A stretch of 64,000 nucleotides of DNA from Streptomyces sp. CG 926. Lineage in GTDB: Bacteria; Actinomycetota; Actinomycetes; Streptomycetales; Streptomycetaceae. This document shows positions 45,682 through 54,608 of this stretch, in pieces. Position 1 is the first letter of the stretch; every line of letters starts with the position of its first letter. The position numbers and the translations under genes are program-made. The notes beneath the pieces were generated by a model. The model was not told the origin of the DNA. It saw only the letters and a list, made by a program, of their open reading frames with translations, and did no database searches. The stretch lies in contig NZ_QGGZ01000007.1 in NCBI RefSeq assembly GCF_003148825.1, positions 248,001 to 312,000 on the forward strand. The letters run 5' to 3'.

Positions 45682-46944
45682 TCAGGACGCCGACGACGCC
45701 TGTGACGGCACGTCGGAGGCCATCTCCGACACATCGTCAGACGAGGCCGCCACAGCCCGGCTTCGCCCACCGGACGCCAGCGCCCGCTGAGTGACCATCA
45801 GAACCAGCAGCGCCGAGAAGCCCGCCACACTCGCCACCCCGAAGCCCGCCGCCGTACCACCAAGCTCCACCGCCGGCCCCGCGGCCGCCGTACCGATCGC
45901 CGCACCCACCCCGAAGAACGTCACCAGCCACGAGAACGCCTCCGTCACCGTGCCCGCCGGAGCATGCCGGTCCACGACGATGAACGCACACGCCAACGCC
46001 GGCGCCAGGAACACACCCGACAACGCCGACAACCCCGTCATCGCCACCGCACCCGGAACCAGCATCAACGGCAGATAGCAGACCGCCAGCAGACCCACCA
46101 ACAGCCGCAGCCGCCGCTCGGGCGCACCGGCCCACTGCCGCGCACCGTAGAACACACCACCGATCAGCGCACCCAGCCCCAGCGCCGCCATCAACCAGCC
46201 GTACACCGCCTGACCACCGTGATCGTCCGCGTACGCCACACCCGCCACCGTGATCGAACCCAGCGCCATCCCCACGAAGAAGAACGCGCCCAGCAGCGCC
46301 AGCAGCCCCCGCGAGCGCAACGCCCCCAGCCAGTGCGCCTCCCGCGGCGCCGAACGCCACTTCCGCGACGGCTCACTCACCACCACGGACAGCGCGCCCA
46401 ACACACCGATCGCGTTCAGCGCCAGCAGCGCCCCCGCCGGCGACCACATCGCCACGAACAGCGTCACCAGCAGCGGACCGACGGTGAACATGACCTCCTG
46501 GGCCACCGCGTCCATCGCGTACGCGGCGTGCACCTTCTCCTCACGACCGCCCAGCACCCCCGGCCACAGCGCCCGCAGCCCACCCTCCAGCGGCGGCGTG
46601 AACAACCCCGCGACCACCACCGCGGCGTACGCGGCCACCGCCGACCCCGTACCCGAGAGCGCCAGCCACACCATGCCGAGCGCGGAGAGCACCGCGGCCG
46701 GCAGCTGCACCCGCGGCTGCCCGAACAGGTCCACAGCCCGCCCCAGCAGCGGCTGACCCACCGCGTTCGCCAGCCCGTACACGGCGGCCAACGCCCCCGC
46801 CAGGCTGTAGCTGCCGCCCTCGGCACGCGTGAACAGCACGATCGCGATCGGCCCCGTGGCATTGGGCAGCCGGCCCACGAGCGTGCCCACCAGCAGCCTC
46901 GCGGCGTGCCGGGTCCTGAGCAGCTCCGCGTATCCCGCGGCCAT
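45682..46944 (-). CDS. MFS transporter
   Basis: 420 aa from the ATG at 46944. Twelve membrane helices of the major facilitator type; after a short N-terminus come LLRTRHAARLLVGTLVGRLP and GLANAVGQPLLGRAVDLFGQ (the family A motif region), and later the GFGVASVAGFSALLVLMV helix. The substrate cannot be told; DHA1-like drug or sugar exporters have this shape. It is divergent from a LacI regulator with palindromic sites between them, so it is probably controlled by it. Confidence 0.87.
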   Translation of the reverse strand: MAAGYAELLRTRHAARLLVGTLVGRLPNATGPIAIVLFTRAEGGSYSLAGALAAVYGLANAVGQPLLGRAVDLFGQPRVQLPAAVLSALGMVWLALSGTGSAVAAYAAVVVAGLFTPPLEGGLRALWPGVLGGREEKVHAAYAMDAVAQEVMFTVGPLLVTLFVAMWSPAGALLALNAIGVLGALSVVVSEPSRKWRSAPREAHWLGALRSRGLLALLGAFFFVGMALGSITVAGVAYADDHGGQAVYGWLMAALGLGALIGGVFYGARQWAGAPERRLRLLVGLLAVCYLPLMLVPGAVAMTGLSALSGVFLAPALACAFIVVDRHAPAGTVTEAFSWLVTFFGVGAAIGTAAAGPAVELGGTAAGFGVASVAGFSALLVLMVTQRALASGGRSRAVAASSDDVSEMASDVPSQASSAS

Positions 46945-46990
46945 GTCCGCCCCCTTCTGCCCGGGCCAGCCGGGAGTAACCAAAGTAGTA

Positions 46991-47020
46991 ATACGTATAA
47001 CTAGATCCGTCATACGTACC
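46991..47020. promoter_or_regulatory. Candidate LacI operator region
   Basis: The perfect palindrome ATACGTAT (46991-46998) and a related ATACGTAC at 47012-47019, 21 bp apart (two helical turns), lie in the AT-rich gap between the MFS and LacI genes. Confidence 0.5.
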
Positions 47021-47101
47021 ATGGCCGCAGTCCGCCGGTCCAGCCCGCCGCCGGGCGCGGACCCCACCACACCCCCCGACCTCGCAGTTCAGGAGCCCCC
47101 T

Positions 47102-48106
47102 GTGACGAGACCCACCAGCCGCGACGTGGCCACCGCCGCAGGGGTCTCCCAGGCCACCGTCTCCCTCGTCCTCGCCGACAAATGGCCCGGCCGCGTCTCC
47201 GAACGCACCGCCACCCACGTCCGCGAAACCGCCACCCGCCTCGGCTACCGCCCCAACCTCGCCGCCCGCAACCTCCGCCTCGGCACCACCCGCACCGCCC
47301 TCCTCGTCGTCCCCGCCCTCACCAACGAGTTCTTCGCCCGCGTCTACACCGGCGCCGCCCGCGTCGCCGCCGAACACGACTTCGGCGTCGTCCTCTACCC
47401 CTCCCCCGACGGCACCGGCCCCGCCCGCGACCCCTTCGCCTCCGCCCGCGCCGCCCTCGACGGAGTCATCGCCTCCTCCATGGCCGCCCACACCCTCGAC
47501 GCCATCGGCGGCAACACCCTCCCCCTCGTCATGCTCGACAGCGACCCCACCGCCGGCACCGCCGCCGCCCACGTCAACCTCGCCATGGCCGACGGCATGC
47601 GCCAGATCACCGAACACCTCCTCCCCCTCGGCCACCGCCGCTTCCTCCACCTCGCCTCCGCCATCGACACCTGGACCTTCCACACCCGCGCCGAAGCCCT
47701 CAGCGCCCTCCTCGGCCCCCACGCCGAGCTGCGCACCGTACGGGCCCCCCTCACCGTCGACGCCGCCCGTACGGCCATGGAGACCGCCCTGGCGGCCCCC
47801 CAGGGCCGACCCACCGCCGTCGTCTGCGACGACGACATCCTCGCCGCCGGCGCCTGCAAGGCCGCCCGCCGCCTCGGCCTGCGCATCCCCGAGGACCTCT
47901 CCGTCACCGGCTTCGACGACCTCGCCCTCGCCACCGCCGTCGAACCCGAACTCACCACCGTCCACCTCCCCGCCGAACGCGTCGGCGAACAAGGCATGAC
48001 CGCCCTCCTCGCCGTCCTCGAAGGCACCACCTGGACCGCGCCCGACATCCCCGTCCGACTCGTCGTCCGCGACTCCACGGGCCCCGCCCCGACGCCGCAG
48101 CCGTAG
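47102..48106 (+). CDS. LacI-family transcriptional regulator
   Basis: 334 aa from a GTG at 47102 (AGGAG 7 nt upstream). N-terminal LacI HTH: SRDVATAAGVSQATVSLVLA, with RVSERTATHVRETATRLGYR and the hinge-region RPNLAARNLR. The periplasmic-binding-like core has ALLVVPALTNEFFARVYTGA and the C-terminal LSVTGFDDLALATAVEPELT and TVHLPAERVGEQGMTALLAV. Effector is probably a sugar or related small molecule. Divergent from the MFS transporter. A short run of GTAGCC triplet-like repeats covers its stop codon. Confidence 0.92.
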   Translation: MTRPTSRDVATAAGVSQATVSLVLADKWPGRVSERTATHVRETATRLGYRPNLAARNLRLGTTRTALLVVPALTNEFFARVYTGAARVAAEHDFGVVLYPSPDGTGPARDPFASARAALDGVIASSMAAHTLDAIGGNTLPLVMLDSDPTAGTAAAHVNLAMADGMRQITEHLLPLGHRRFLHLASAIDTWTFHTRAEALSALLGPHAELRTVRAPLTVDAARTAMETALAAPQGRPTAVVCDDDILAAGACKAARRLGLRIPEDLSVTGFDDLALATAVEPELTTVHLPAERVGEQGMTALLAVLEGTTWTAPDIPVRLVVRDSTGPAPTPQP

Positions 48107-48135
48107 CCGTAGCCGTAGCGGTCCGGACACGACGA

Positions 48136-48168
48136 AGCCCCGGCCCACCGAAACGGCGAACCGGGGCT
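48136..48168. terminator. Bidirectional terminator between lacI-type gene and prcA
   Basis: AGCCCCGG (48136-48143) and CCGGGGCT (48161-48168) form an 8-bp stem between convergent genes. Confidence 0.75.
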
Positions 48169-48182
48169 CCCCCACACCACGA

Positions 48183-48947
48183 CTACTCGGCGTCGTCCTC
48201 CGGCGCCTCGTCGTTCGACACGGCATCGGCCTGCACCGCCGCCGTCACATCCGCCTCCAGCAACCGCGACAGCTGCCGACCCCGGATCCGCTTGAACTTA
48301 CGCTGCTGCGCCCGCGTACGGTCCAGCACCGCGACCTCCAGCCGCTCCGCCGGAATCGCCTTGTCCGCGCCGTTGGCCTGGCTCGACAGCGCCTGCACCG
48401 CCAGCTTCAACGCCTCCGACAGGGTCATCCCGTCCTGGTGACGCTGATCCAGGAAGGTACTGATCTGCTCGGCATTGCCACCGACCGCGACCGAACCGTG
48501 CTCGTCCACGATCGACCCGTCGTGCGGCAGCCGATAGATCTGGTCGCCCGCGGCCGTCGCACCGACCTCCGCGACCACCAGCTCCACCTCGTACGGCTTC
48601 TCACCGGCCGAGGAGAAAATGGTGCCGAGCGTCTGCGCATAGACGTTCGCCAGCCCACGGGCCGTCACATCGTCACGGTCGTAGGTGTACCCACGCAGAT
48701 CCGCGTACCGCACACCGCCGATCCGCAGGTTCTCGTACTCGTTGTACTTGCCGGCGGCCGCGAAGCCGATCCGGTCGTAGATCTCGCTGAACTTGTGCAG
48801 CGCACGGGACGGGTTCTCGCCGACGAACACGATGCCGTCGGCGTACTGCAGCACGACCAGGCTGCGACCGCGGGCGATGCCCTTACGGGCGTATTCCGCC
48901 CGGTCGGCCATGGCCTGCTGGGGTGACACATAGAACGGAGTCGACAC
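48183..48947 (-). CDS. prcA: 20S proteasome alpha subunit
   Basis: 254 aa from a GTG at 48947. The H0 helix/gate region STPFYVSPQQAMADRAEYAR, then KGIARGRSLVVLQYADGIVF and ENPSRALHKFSEIYDRIGFA, are diagnostic of actinobacterial alpha subunits. The C-terminus is acidic (AVSNDEAPEDDAE). Seven PrcA subunits form each outer ring and gate entry to the PrcB chamber. Last gene of the pup-prcBA unit; 46 bp after prcB. Confidence 0.98.
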   Translation of the reverse strand: MSTPFYVSPQQAMADRAEYARKGIARGRSLVVLQYADGIVFVGENPSRALHKFSEIYDRIGFAAAGKYNEYENLRIGGVRYADLRGYTYDRDDVTARGLANVYAQTLGTIFSSAGEKPYEVELVVAEVGATAAGDQIYRLPHDGSIVDEHGSVAVGGNAEQISTFLDQRHQDGMTLSEALKLAVQALSSQANGADKAIPAERLEVAVLDRTRAQQRKFKRIRGRQLSRLLEADVTAAVQADAVSNDEAPEDDAE

Positions 48948-48993
48948 CGGCTGTCCGTCCCTTTCTTCTGGGCTCCTACGGGGCGACGGATGG

Positions 48994-49833
48994 TCAGAGC
49001 AGGGCGGCGCGCGGGCCGTCGGGCTGCTCCAGCCGACGGTTGGTGACCGTACGGGCGAGCTCCTGCGACTCGTCGTCGGTCAACCTGCGGAACCCCTCGT
49101 CCGTGATCACGGTGACGATCGGGTAGATGTGGCGGTACAGGTCCGGCCCACCGGTCGCCGAGTCGTCGTCGGCGGCGTCGTACAGCGCCTGGACGACCAG
49201 GGTGGTGGCCTGCTCCTCCGTCAGATCGGGACGGAAGAGCTTCTTCATCGAGCCCCGGGCGAAGATCGAACCGGAACCGGTGGCGGCGTAGCCGTGCTCC
49301 TCGGAGCGGCCGCCGGTCACGTCGTAGGAGAAGATCCGACCCTTCTCCTTGGCCTCGTCGTACCCCGCGAACAGCGGCACGACGGCCAGCCCCTGCATGG
49401 CCATCCCCAGATTGCTCCGGATCATGGTGGAGAGCCGGTTGGCCTTGCCCTCCAGGGACAGGGTCGTCCCCTCCACCTTCTCGAAGTGCTCCAGCTCCAG
49501 CTGGAACAGCTTGACCATCTCCACCGCCAGGCCGGCCGTACCGGCGATACCGACGGCGGAGTACTCGTCGGCGGGGAACACCTTCTCGATGTCCCGCTGC
49601 GCGATCATGTTCCCCATGGTCGCCCGCCGGTCACCGGCGAGGACGACCCCACCGGGGAAGGTGGCGGCGACGATGGTCGTCCCGTGCGGCGCCTCGACCA
49701 CGCCCTCCGGCAACTTGCGGTTGCCGGGCAGCATTTCGGGCGAGTGCGCGCCCAGGAAGTCCATGAAGGACGACGACCCCGGCGTCAGGAAGGCTGCCGG
49801 TAGACGCCCTGTGCTACGAGTGTTGGGTTCCAC
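48994..49833 (-). CDS. prcB: 20S proteasome beta subunit
   Basis: 279 aa from a GTG at 49833 (AAGG 7 nt upstream). A 51-residue propeptide precedes the self-cleavage site in VEAPHG/TTIVAATFPGG, which makes Thr52 the N-terminal nucleophile. Counting from it, Asp17 (LAGDRRATMG) and Lys33 (DIEKVF) complete the active site. GSMKKLFRPDLTEEQATTLV is a typical C-terminal segment. The start codon lies 49 bp inside the upstream endonuclease gene, so prcB translation is probably coupled to it. Confidence 0.98.
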   Translation of the reverse strand: MEPNTRSTGRLPAAFLTPGSSSFMDFLGAHSPEMLPGNRKLPEGVVEAPHGTTIVAATFPGGVVLAGDRRATMGNMIAQRDIEKVFPADEYSAVGIAGTAGLAVEMVKLFQLELEHFEKVEGTTLSLEGKANRLSTMIRSNLGMAMQGLAVVPLFAGYDEAKEKGRIFSYDVTGGRSEEHGYAATGSGSIFARGSMKKLFRPDLTEEQATTLVVQALYDAADDDSATGGPDLYRHIYPIVTVITDEGFRRLTDDESQELARTVTNRRLEQPDGPRAALL

Positions 49834-50408
49834 AGGTTTCCTTCCACGTAAGCGGCTGCACGCCTCATGACGTCCGGCCGATCCTTGAACTGCCCCAGGG
49901 CTGCGTTACAGCTGAAGCACAGTACGCCCCGGACCCTACCCGTCTGATGATCGTGATCCACGTGCTCCGCCGAAGCATCCCTACAGAGCAGGCAGGTCCC
50001 GCCTTGCTCAGCGATCATCTCGTCGCGTTGAGCCTCGGTGATGCCGTACTTACGTTTGAAATAGTTCGCCCTGTTGCGTTGCGCTCGACACGAACGGCAG
50101 TAGCTGGACCATCCGTCCGCTGTGGTTCTGTTGGCTTCCCATTCAGAATGCGGCTTGATCTCCCCACATTGAGGACACCGTTTGTGGCCGGACGGCACGG
50201 CTACCTTCACCCGTACCGTCCGCCCTTTCGCCTCTTGGCGCGCCTTGTAGTACTCCGCCCAGCAGGCGCGGCAATACGCCTGTAAGCCGTCGGCGGTGGA
50301 GCGGTTGCTCGCATATTCCACCCGCGGCCTGTCCCGCTTGCATCGGGAACACCGCTTCGCACCTCCGGACAACCCCTCCACCCCCCACGCCTTCGATTCG
50401 AAGGTCAA
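49785..50408 (-). CDS. Endonuclease VII (HNH-type) family protein inside the proteasome operon
   Basis: 207 aa, probable TTG start at 50408 (TAAGG from the pup stop serves as ribosome-binding site); a GTG at 50381 is possible. Two repeated zinc-ribbon segments (RCSRCKRDRPRVEYASNRST with YCRACW; RCPQCGEIKPHSEWEANRTT with YCRSCR) are followed by the phage T4 endonuclease VII-like domain: GTCLLCRDASAEHVDHDHQT and GVLCFSCNAALGQFKDRPDV. The nuclease residues (HVDHDH, Asn of CNAALG) look intact. It sits between pup (6 bp) and prcB (49-bp overlap). Two 60-base lines in its middle count at about 53-55% GC, far below the neighbours, and codon choice is unusual, a sign of transfer. A homologous gene sits here in S. 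coelicolor as far as I recall. Confidence 0.88.
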   Translation of the reverse strand: MTFESKAWGVEGLSGGAKRCSRCKRDRPRVEYASNRSTADGLQAYCRACWAEYYKARQEAKGRTVRVKVAVPSGHKRCPQCGEIKPHSEWEANRTTADGWSSYCRSCRAQRNRANYFKRKYGITEAQRDEMIAEQGGTCLLCRDASAEHVDHDHQTGRVRGVLCFSCNAALGQFKDRPDVMRRAAAYVEGNLWNPTLVAQGVYRQPS

Positions 50409-50414
50409 GTGGCC

Positions 50415-50627
50415 TTACTGGCCACCCTTCTGAACGAAGGACCGCACGAAGTCCTCAGCATTCTCCTCGAGTACATCGTCAATCTCGTCAAGTACGGAGT
50501 CGACGTCGTCGGAGAGCTTTTCCTGGCGCTCCTTGAGGTCGGTCGATTCCTCGACCGCCGCCTCCTCGACCTCCTCGGTCGAGCGCGTCGCCTTCTGCTG
50601 TCCGCCGCCGGTGTCCTTGGTCGCCAT
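50415..50627 (-). CDS. pup: Prokaryotic ubiquitin-like protein Pup
   Basis: 70 aa from the ATG at 50627 (a longer frame to 50660 lacks support). Disordered, acidic protein: MATKDTGGGQQKATRSTEEV, then a helical region LKERQEKLSDDVDSVLDEID that binds the Arc coiled coil, and the C-terminus FVRSFVQKGGQ. The final GGQ means Dop must deamidate Gln to Glu before PafA can use it. First gene of the pup-endonuclease-prcBA unit. Confidence 0.98.
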   Translation of the reverse strand: MATKDTGGGQQKATRSTEEVEEAAVEESTDLKERQEKLSDDVDSVLDEIDDVLEENAEDFVRSFVQKGGQ

Positions 50628-50705
50628 GTCTACCTCACCCCGCTCGGTTCGCACGCTCATGTCGAGAGACCCCGGGATTCGGGATCTCTCAAGATCAGAC
50701 CCTAC

Positions 50706-50731
50706 GTCGGACCCTACAAGGAGGGTCCGAC
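50706..50731 (-). terminator. Hairpin between dop and pup
   Basis: GTCGGACCCT (50706-50715) and its complement (50722-50731) form a perfect 10-bp stem with a 6-nt loop. A second weaker stem lies at about 50663-50690 (GAGAGA with TCTCTC). They would end the dop transcript or act in the pup leader. Confidence 0.65.
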
Positions 50732-50799
50732 ATTCGTCCCCGTACTTTCACAGTCCGGTTCTCTTCATGATTCCCGGACCGATGTCATTTCAGCCGCGT

Positions 50800-52311
50800 T
50801 CACTGCCCCGAAAGCACCCGCACCAGATCCTCCGCCGTGCGGCAGCGGTCGAGGAGCTCCTTGACGTGGTTGCGGGTTCCCCGCAGGGGTTCCATCGTCG
50901 GGACGCGCTGGAGCGAGTCCCGGCCGGGAAGGTCGAAGATCACCGAGTCCCAGGACGCCGCGGCCACGTCGTCCGCGTACTGCTCCAGGCAACGGCCACG
51001 GAAGTACGCCCGGGTGTCCTCCGGAGGCTTGCTCTGAGCCCGCTCCACGGCCGGCTCGTCCACCAGGCGCTTCATCTTGCCGCGGGCCACCAGGCGGTTG
51101 TACAGGCCCTTCTCGGGCCGTACGTCCGAGTACTGGAGGTCCACCAGGTGCAGCCGCGCCGCGTCCCAGTTCAGCCCGTCCCGGCGCCGGTAGCCCTCCA
51201 GGATCTCCTTCTTGGCGATCCAGTCCAGCTCCCCCGACAGGCTCATCGGGTCGCTCTCCAGCCGGCCCAGGACGTCCTCCCAGCGGGCCAGCACGTCCTT
51301 GGTCTGCTCGTCCGCGTCGGACCCGAAACGTTCGTCCACGTATTTGCGGGCCAGCTCGAAGTACTCCATCTGCAGTTGCACCGCGGTCAGGGTCCGGCCG
51401 CTGCGCAGCGTGATCAGGTGGTGCAGGTCGGGGTCGTGGGAGACCTGGTGCAGGGTGCGTACGGGCTGGTCGACGGCGAGGTCGACGCTGATGAACTGGT
51501 CTTCGATCATGGACAGGACCAGGGCGGTCGTGCCGAGTTTGAGGTAGGTGGAGATCTCGGAGAGGTTGGCGTCTCCGATGATCACGTGGAGCCGGCGGTA
51601 CTTCTCGGCGTCCGAGTGCGGCTCGTCGCGGGTGTTGATGATGGGCCGCTTGAGGGTGGTCTCCAGGCCGACCTCGACCTCGAAGTAGTCGGCGCGCTGG
51701 CTGATCTGGAAGCCGTGTTCGCGGCCGTCCTGGCCGATGCCGACGCGTCCGGCGCCGGTCACGACCTGTCGCGAGACGAAGAAGGGGGTCAGGTGGCGCA
51801 CGATCTCCGAGAAGGGGGTTTCCCGCTTCATCAGGTAGTTCTCGTGCGTGCCGTAGGACGCGCCCTTGTTGTCGGTGTTGTTCTTGTAGAGGTGGATCGG
51901 CTGGGCGCCGGGGAGCTGGGCGGCGCGTACGGCCGCCTCGGCCATGATCCGTTCGCCGGCCTTGTCCCAGAGGACGGCGTCGAGCGGGTTGGTGATCTCG
52001 GGCGAGCTGTATTCGGGGTGTGCGTGGTCGACGTAGAGCCGTGCGCCGTTCGTGAGGATGACGTTGGCGAGGCCGATGTCCTCGTCGGTCAGCTGGCTGT
52101 TGTCGGCGGCCTCGCGGGCGAGGTCGAAGCCGCGGGCGTCCCGCAGCGGATTCTCCTCCTCGAAGTCCCAGCGGGCGCGTCGCGCCCGGTGCATCGCCGC
52201 CGCGTAGGCGTTGACGATCTGGGACGAGGTGAGCATGGCATTGGCGTTCGGGTGCCCCGGGACGGAGATCCCGTACTCCGTCTCGATCCCCATTACTCGC
52301 CGTACGGTCAT
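50800..52311 (-). CDS. dop: Deamidase/depupylase of Pup
   Basis: 503 aa from the ATG at 52311 (AAGGAGGG upstream). Paralog of PafA: MTVRRVMGIETEYGISVPGH, ARLYVDHAHPEYSSPEITNP (catalytic Asp), YKNNTDNKGASYGTHENYLM and RRLHVIIGDANLSEISTYLK. The longer N-terminal section (VNAYAAAMHRARRARWDFEE, residues about 35-80) is the Dop loop absent from PafA. Dop converts Pup-Gln to Pup-Glu and cleaves Pup from substrates. Lies between arc and pup, same direction. Confidence 0.98.
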   Translation of the reverse strand: MTVRRVMGIETEYGISVPGHPNANAMLTSSQIVNAYAAAMHRARRARWDFEEENPLRDARGFDLAREAADNSQLTDEDIGLANVILTNGARLYVDHAHPEYSSPEITNPLDAVLWDKAGERIMAEAAVRAAQLPGAQPIHLYKNNTDNKGASYGTHENYLMKRETPFSEIVRHLTPFFVSRQVVTGAGRVGIGQDGREHGFQISQRADYFEVEVGLETTLKRPIINTRDEPHSDAEKYRRLHVIIGDANLSEISTYLKLGTTALVLSMIEDQFISVDLAVDQPVRTLHQVSHDPDLHHLITLRSGRTLTAVQLQMEYFELARKYVDERFGSDADEQTKDVLARWEDVLGRLESDPMSLSGELDWIAKKEILEGYRRRDGLNWDAARLHLVDLQYSDVRPEKGLYNRLVARGKMKRLVDEPAVERAQSKPPEDTRAYFRGRCLEQYADDVAAASWDSVIFDLPGRDSLQRVPTMEPLRGTRNHVKELLDRCRTAEDLVRVLSGQ

Positions 52312-52533
52312 GCGGCCCTCCTTGCCCGGCGGCGCTCCCCTTTCGGGAGCGGCGCTCAAGTACCGCTGGTGCTCCGGTGCGTGTTCCTGTGCGGTGCCCG
52401 TCCCCGCACTGCGCGTCCGGCGGTACGGAAGAGCCTAGAACCACTGCGCGCTCGTGGGGAGATCATTTCCGTCATTGGATCCGCCTGGTCACCGGCTGAA
52501 AAGCGGCCGGTAAAGCGGTGGGGTAAAGCAGTC

Positions 52534-52566
52534 GGCTGCGGATGCCCGGGGTGGGCATCCGCAGCC
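52534..52566 (-). terminator. Terminator of arc
   Basis: A perfect 14-bp stem (52534-52547 with 52553-52566, loop GGGGT) starting about 11 bp after the arc stop. Confidence 0.85.
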
Positions 52567-52577
52567 GCCCCGCTTTG

Positions 52578-54344
52578 TCAGAGGTACTGACCGGTGTTTG
52601 CCACCGTGTCGATGGAGCGTCCGGTGTCCGCGCCTTGCTTTCCGGTGACGAGGGTGCGGATGAATACGATCCGCTCGCCCTTCTTTCCGGAGATTCGGGC
52701 CCAGTCGTCCGGGTTGGTGGTGTTGGGCAGGTCCTCGTTCTCCTTGAACTCGTCCACGCAGGCCTGGAGCAGGTGGGCCACCCGCAGACCCTTCTGGTTG
52801 TGTTCGAGGAAGGCCTTGATGGCCATCTTCTTGGCCCGGTCGACGATGTTCTGGATCATCGCTCCGGAGTTGAAGTCCTTGAAGTAGAGGACTTCCTTGT
52901 CGCCGTTGGCGTACGTGACCTCGAGGAAGCGGTTCTCCTCGGTTTCGGCGTACATCTGCTCGACGACGGTCTGGATCATGCTGTGGACGGTGCCGTCCTT
53001 GGAGTCCTGGTGTTCGGACAGGTCGTCCGAGTGCAGGGGGAGCGAGGCCTTGAGGTACTTGGCGAAGATGTCCTTCGCGGCCTCGGCGTCCGGGCGCTCG
53101 ATCTTGATTTTCACGTCGAGCCGGCCGGGGCGCAGGATGGCCGGGTCGATCATGTCCTCGCGGTTGGAGGCGCCGATGACGATGACGTTCTCCAGGCCTT
53201 CCACGCCGTCGATCTCGGCGAGCAGCTGGGGGACGATGGTGTTCTCCACGTCCGAGCTGACGCCGGATCCGCGGGTGCGGAAGAGGGATTCCATCTCGTC
53301 GAAGAAGACGATGACGGGGGTGCCCTCGCTGGCCTTCTCGCGGGCACGCTGGAAGACGAGGCGGATGTGTCGCTCGGTCTCGCCGACGTACTTGTTGAGG
53401 AGTTCGGGGCCCTTGATGTTCAGGAAGTAGGACTTCCCGGCGGGCTGGCCGGTCACCTCGGCGACCTTCTTGGCAAGGGAGTTGGCGACGGCCTTGGCGA
53501 TGAGTGTCTTGCCGCAGCCGGGCGGGCCGTAGAGCAGGATGCCCTTCGGGGGCCGCAGTTCGTGTTCCTTGAAGAGGTCCGGGTAGAGGTAGGGGAGCTC
53601 GACGGCGTCGCGGATCAGCTCGATCTGGTCGCCCAGGCCGCCGATCTTGTCGTAGTCGATGTCCGGGACCTCTTCGAGGACGAGTTCTTCGACCTCGCTC
53701 TTGGGGACGACCTCGTAGACGTAGCCGGAGCGGGGTTCGAGCAGGAGGGCGTCGCCGGGGCGGATGGTGATGTCCAGGAGCGGCTCGGCGAGCCTCACCA
53801 CCCTTTCCTCGTCGGTGTGCCCGACGACCAGGGCGCGCTCGCCGTCCTCGAGGATCTCCTTGAGGGTGACGATGTCCCCGGCCCGCTCGAATTCCATGGC
53901 CTCGACCACGTTGAGGGCCTCGTTGAGCATGACCTCCTGGCCGCGCCGGAGGTCTTCCGGTTCGACGCTGGGGCTGACGTTCACGCGGAGCTTTCGGCCT
54001 CCGGTGAAGATGTCGACGGTGCCGTCCTCGTTCGCTTGCAGGAAGACACCGAAACCGGCCGGCGGCTGTGCGAGCCGGTCGACTTCTTCCTTGAGGGCCA
54101 CGATCTGGTCTCGGGCCTCACGGAGGGTATTCGCGAGTCGTTCGTTCTGTGCGGATACGCCGGCCAGGTTTGTCTGGAGCTCGACGATCCGCTCTTCGAG
54201 AATCCTCGTGTGTCGCGGAGAGTCGGCGAGCTTTCGTCGCAGGACGGCGATTTCCTGCTCGAGATAGGCAACCTGGCCGGCGGGGTCCTCGGACCCTCGC
54301 GCGGGCCGGATGCCGCGGTTGATGTCGTCGTCGTGGGCTGCCAC
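52578..54344 (-). CDS. arc: Proteasome-associated AAA ATPase Arc/Mpa
   Basis: 588 aa from a GTG at 54344 with GGAGG upstream (AAHDDDINRGIRPARGSED). Domains: coiled coil (about 25-90, AYLEQEIAVLRRKLADSPRH) that captures Pup, two OB folds (about 95-235), and an AAA module with Walker A LYGPPGCGKTLIAKAVANSL, Walker B VIVFFDEMESLF and arginine-finger region IDPAILRPGRLDVKIKIER. The C-terminal GQYL carries the penultimate Tyr that docks into PrcA. It unfolds pupylated proteins into PrcBA. Divergent from a ferredoxin gene. Confidence 0.98.
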   Translation of the reverse strand: MAAHDDDINRGIRPARGSEDPAGQVAYLEQEIAVLRRKLADSPRHTRILEERIVELQTNLAGVSAQNERLANTLREARDQIVALKEEVDRLAQPPAGFGVFLQANEDGTVDIFTGGRKLRVNVSPSVEPEDLRRGQEVMLNEALNVVEAMEFERAGDIVTLKEILEDGERALVVGHTDEERVVRLAEPLLDITIRPGDALLLEPRSGYVYEVVPKSEVEELVLEEVPDIDYDKIGGLGDQIELIRDAVELPYLYPDLFKEHELRPPKGILLYGPPGCGKTLIAKAVANSLAKKVAEVTGQPAGKSYFLNIKGPELLNKYVGETERHIRLVFQRAREKASEGTPVIVFFDEMESLFRTRGSGVSSDVENTIVPQLLAEIDGVEGLENVIVIGASNREDMIDPAILRPGRLDVKIKIERPDAEAAKDIFAKYLKASLPLHSDDLSEHQDSKDGTVHSMIQTVVEQMYAETEENRFLEVTYANGDKEVLYFKDFNSGAMIQNIVDRAKKMAIKAFLEHNQKGLRVAHLLQACVDEFKENEDLPNTTNPDDWARISGKKGERIVFIRTLVTGKQGADTGRSIDTVANTGQYL

Positions 54345-54608
54345 GGTCCTCACCTCCTCCAAGGGGAGCTGGACGCTTCCTGACCCTACCTGGGCTGGTG
54401 GTGATTGAAACCCCTAGATCACAAAGACGGTAGAGGTGTGTCCGATCTTCACCCTTGCGTACTCCCTCACGCCAAGGAAATACCCACCCATCAAACTCGG
54501 GAAGCAGCCGGTTGTAAGGTCGAAGCGTTCAACACCCGTCAGGGCCCGTGCGACTTGCTGCGGGTTTCGACCGGGATGGATCACTCAGCGCAGGGAACGG
54601 CAGGAGAT

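Noticed and set aside
49785..50408. Intron- or intein-encoded homing endonuclease
   Set aside because: pup and prcB are each complete and uninterrupted, so the nuclease gene is free-standing.
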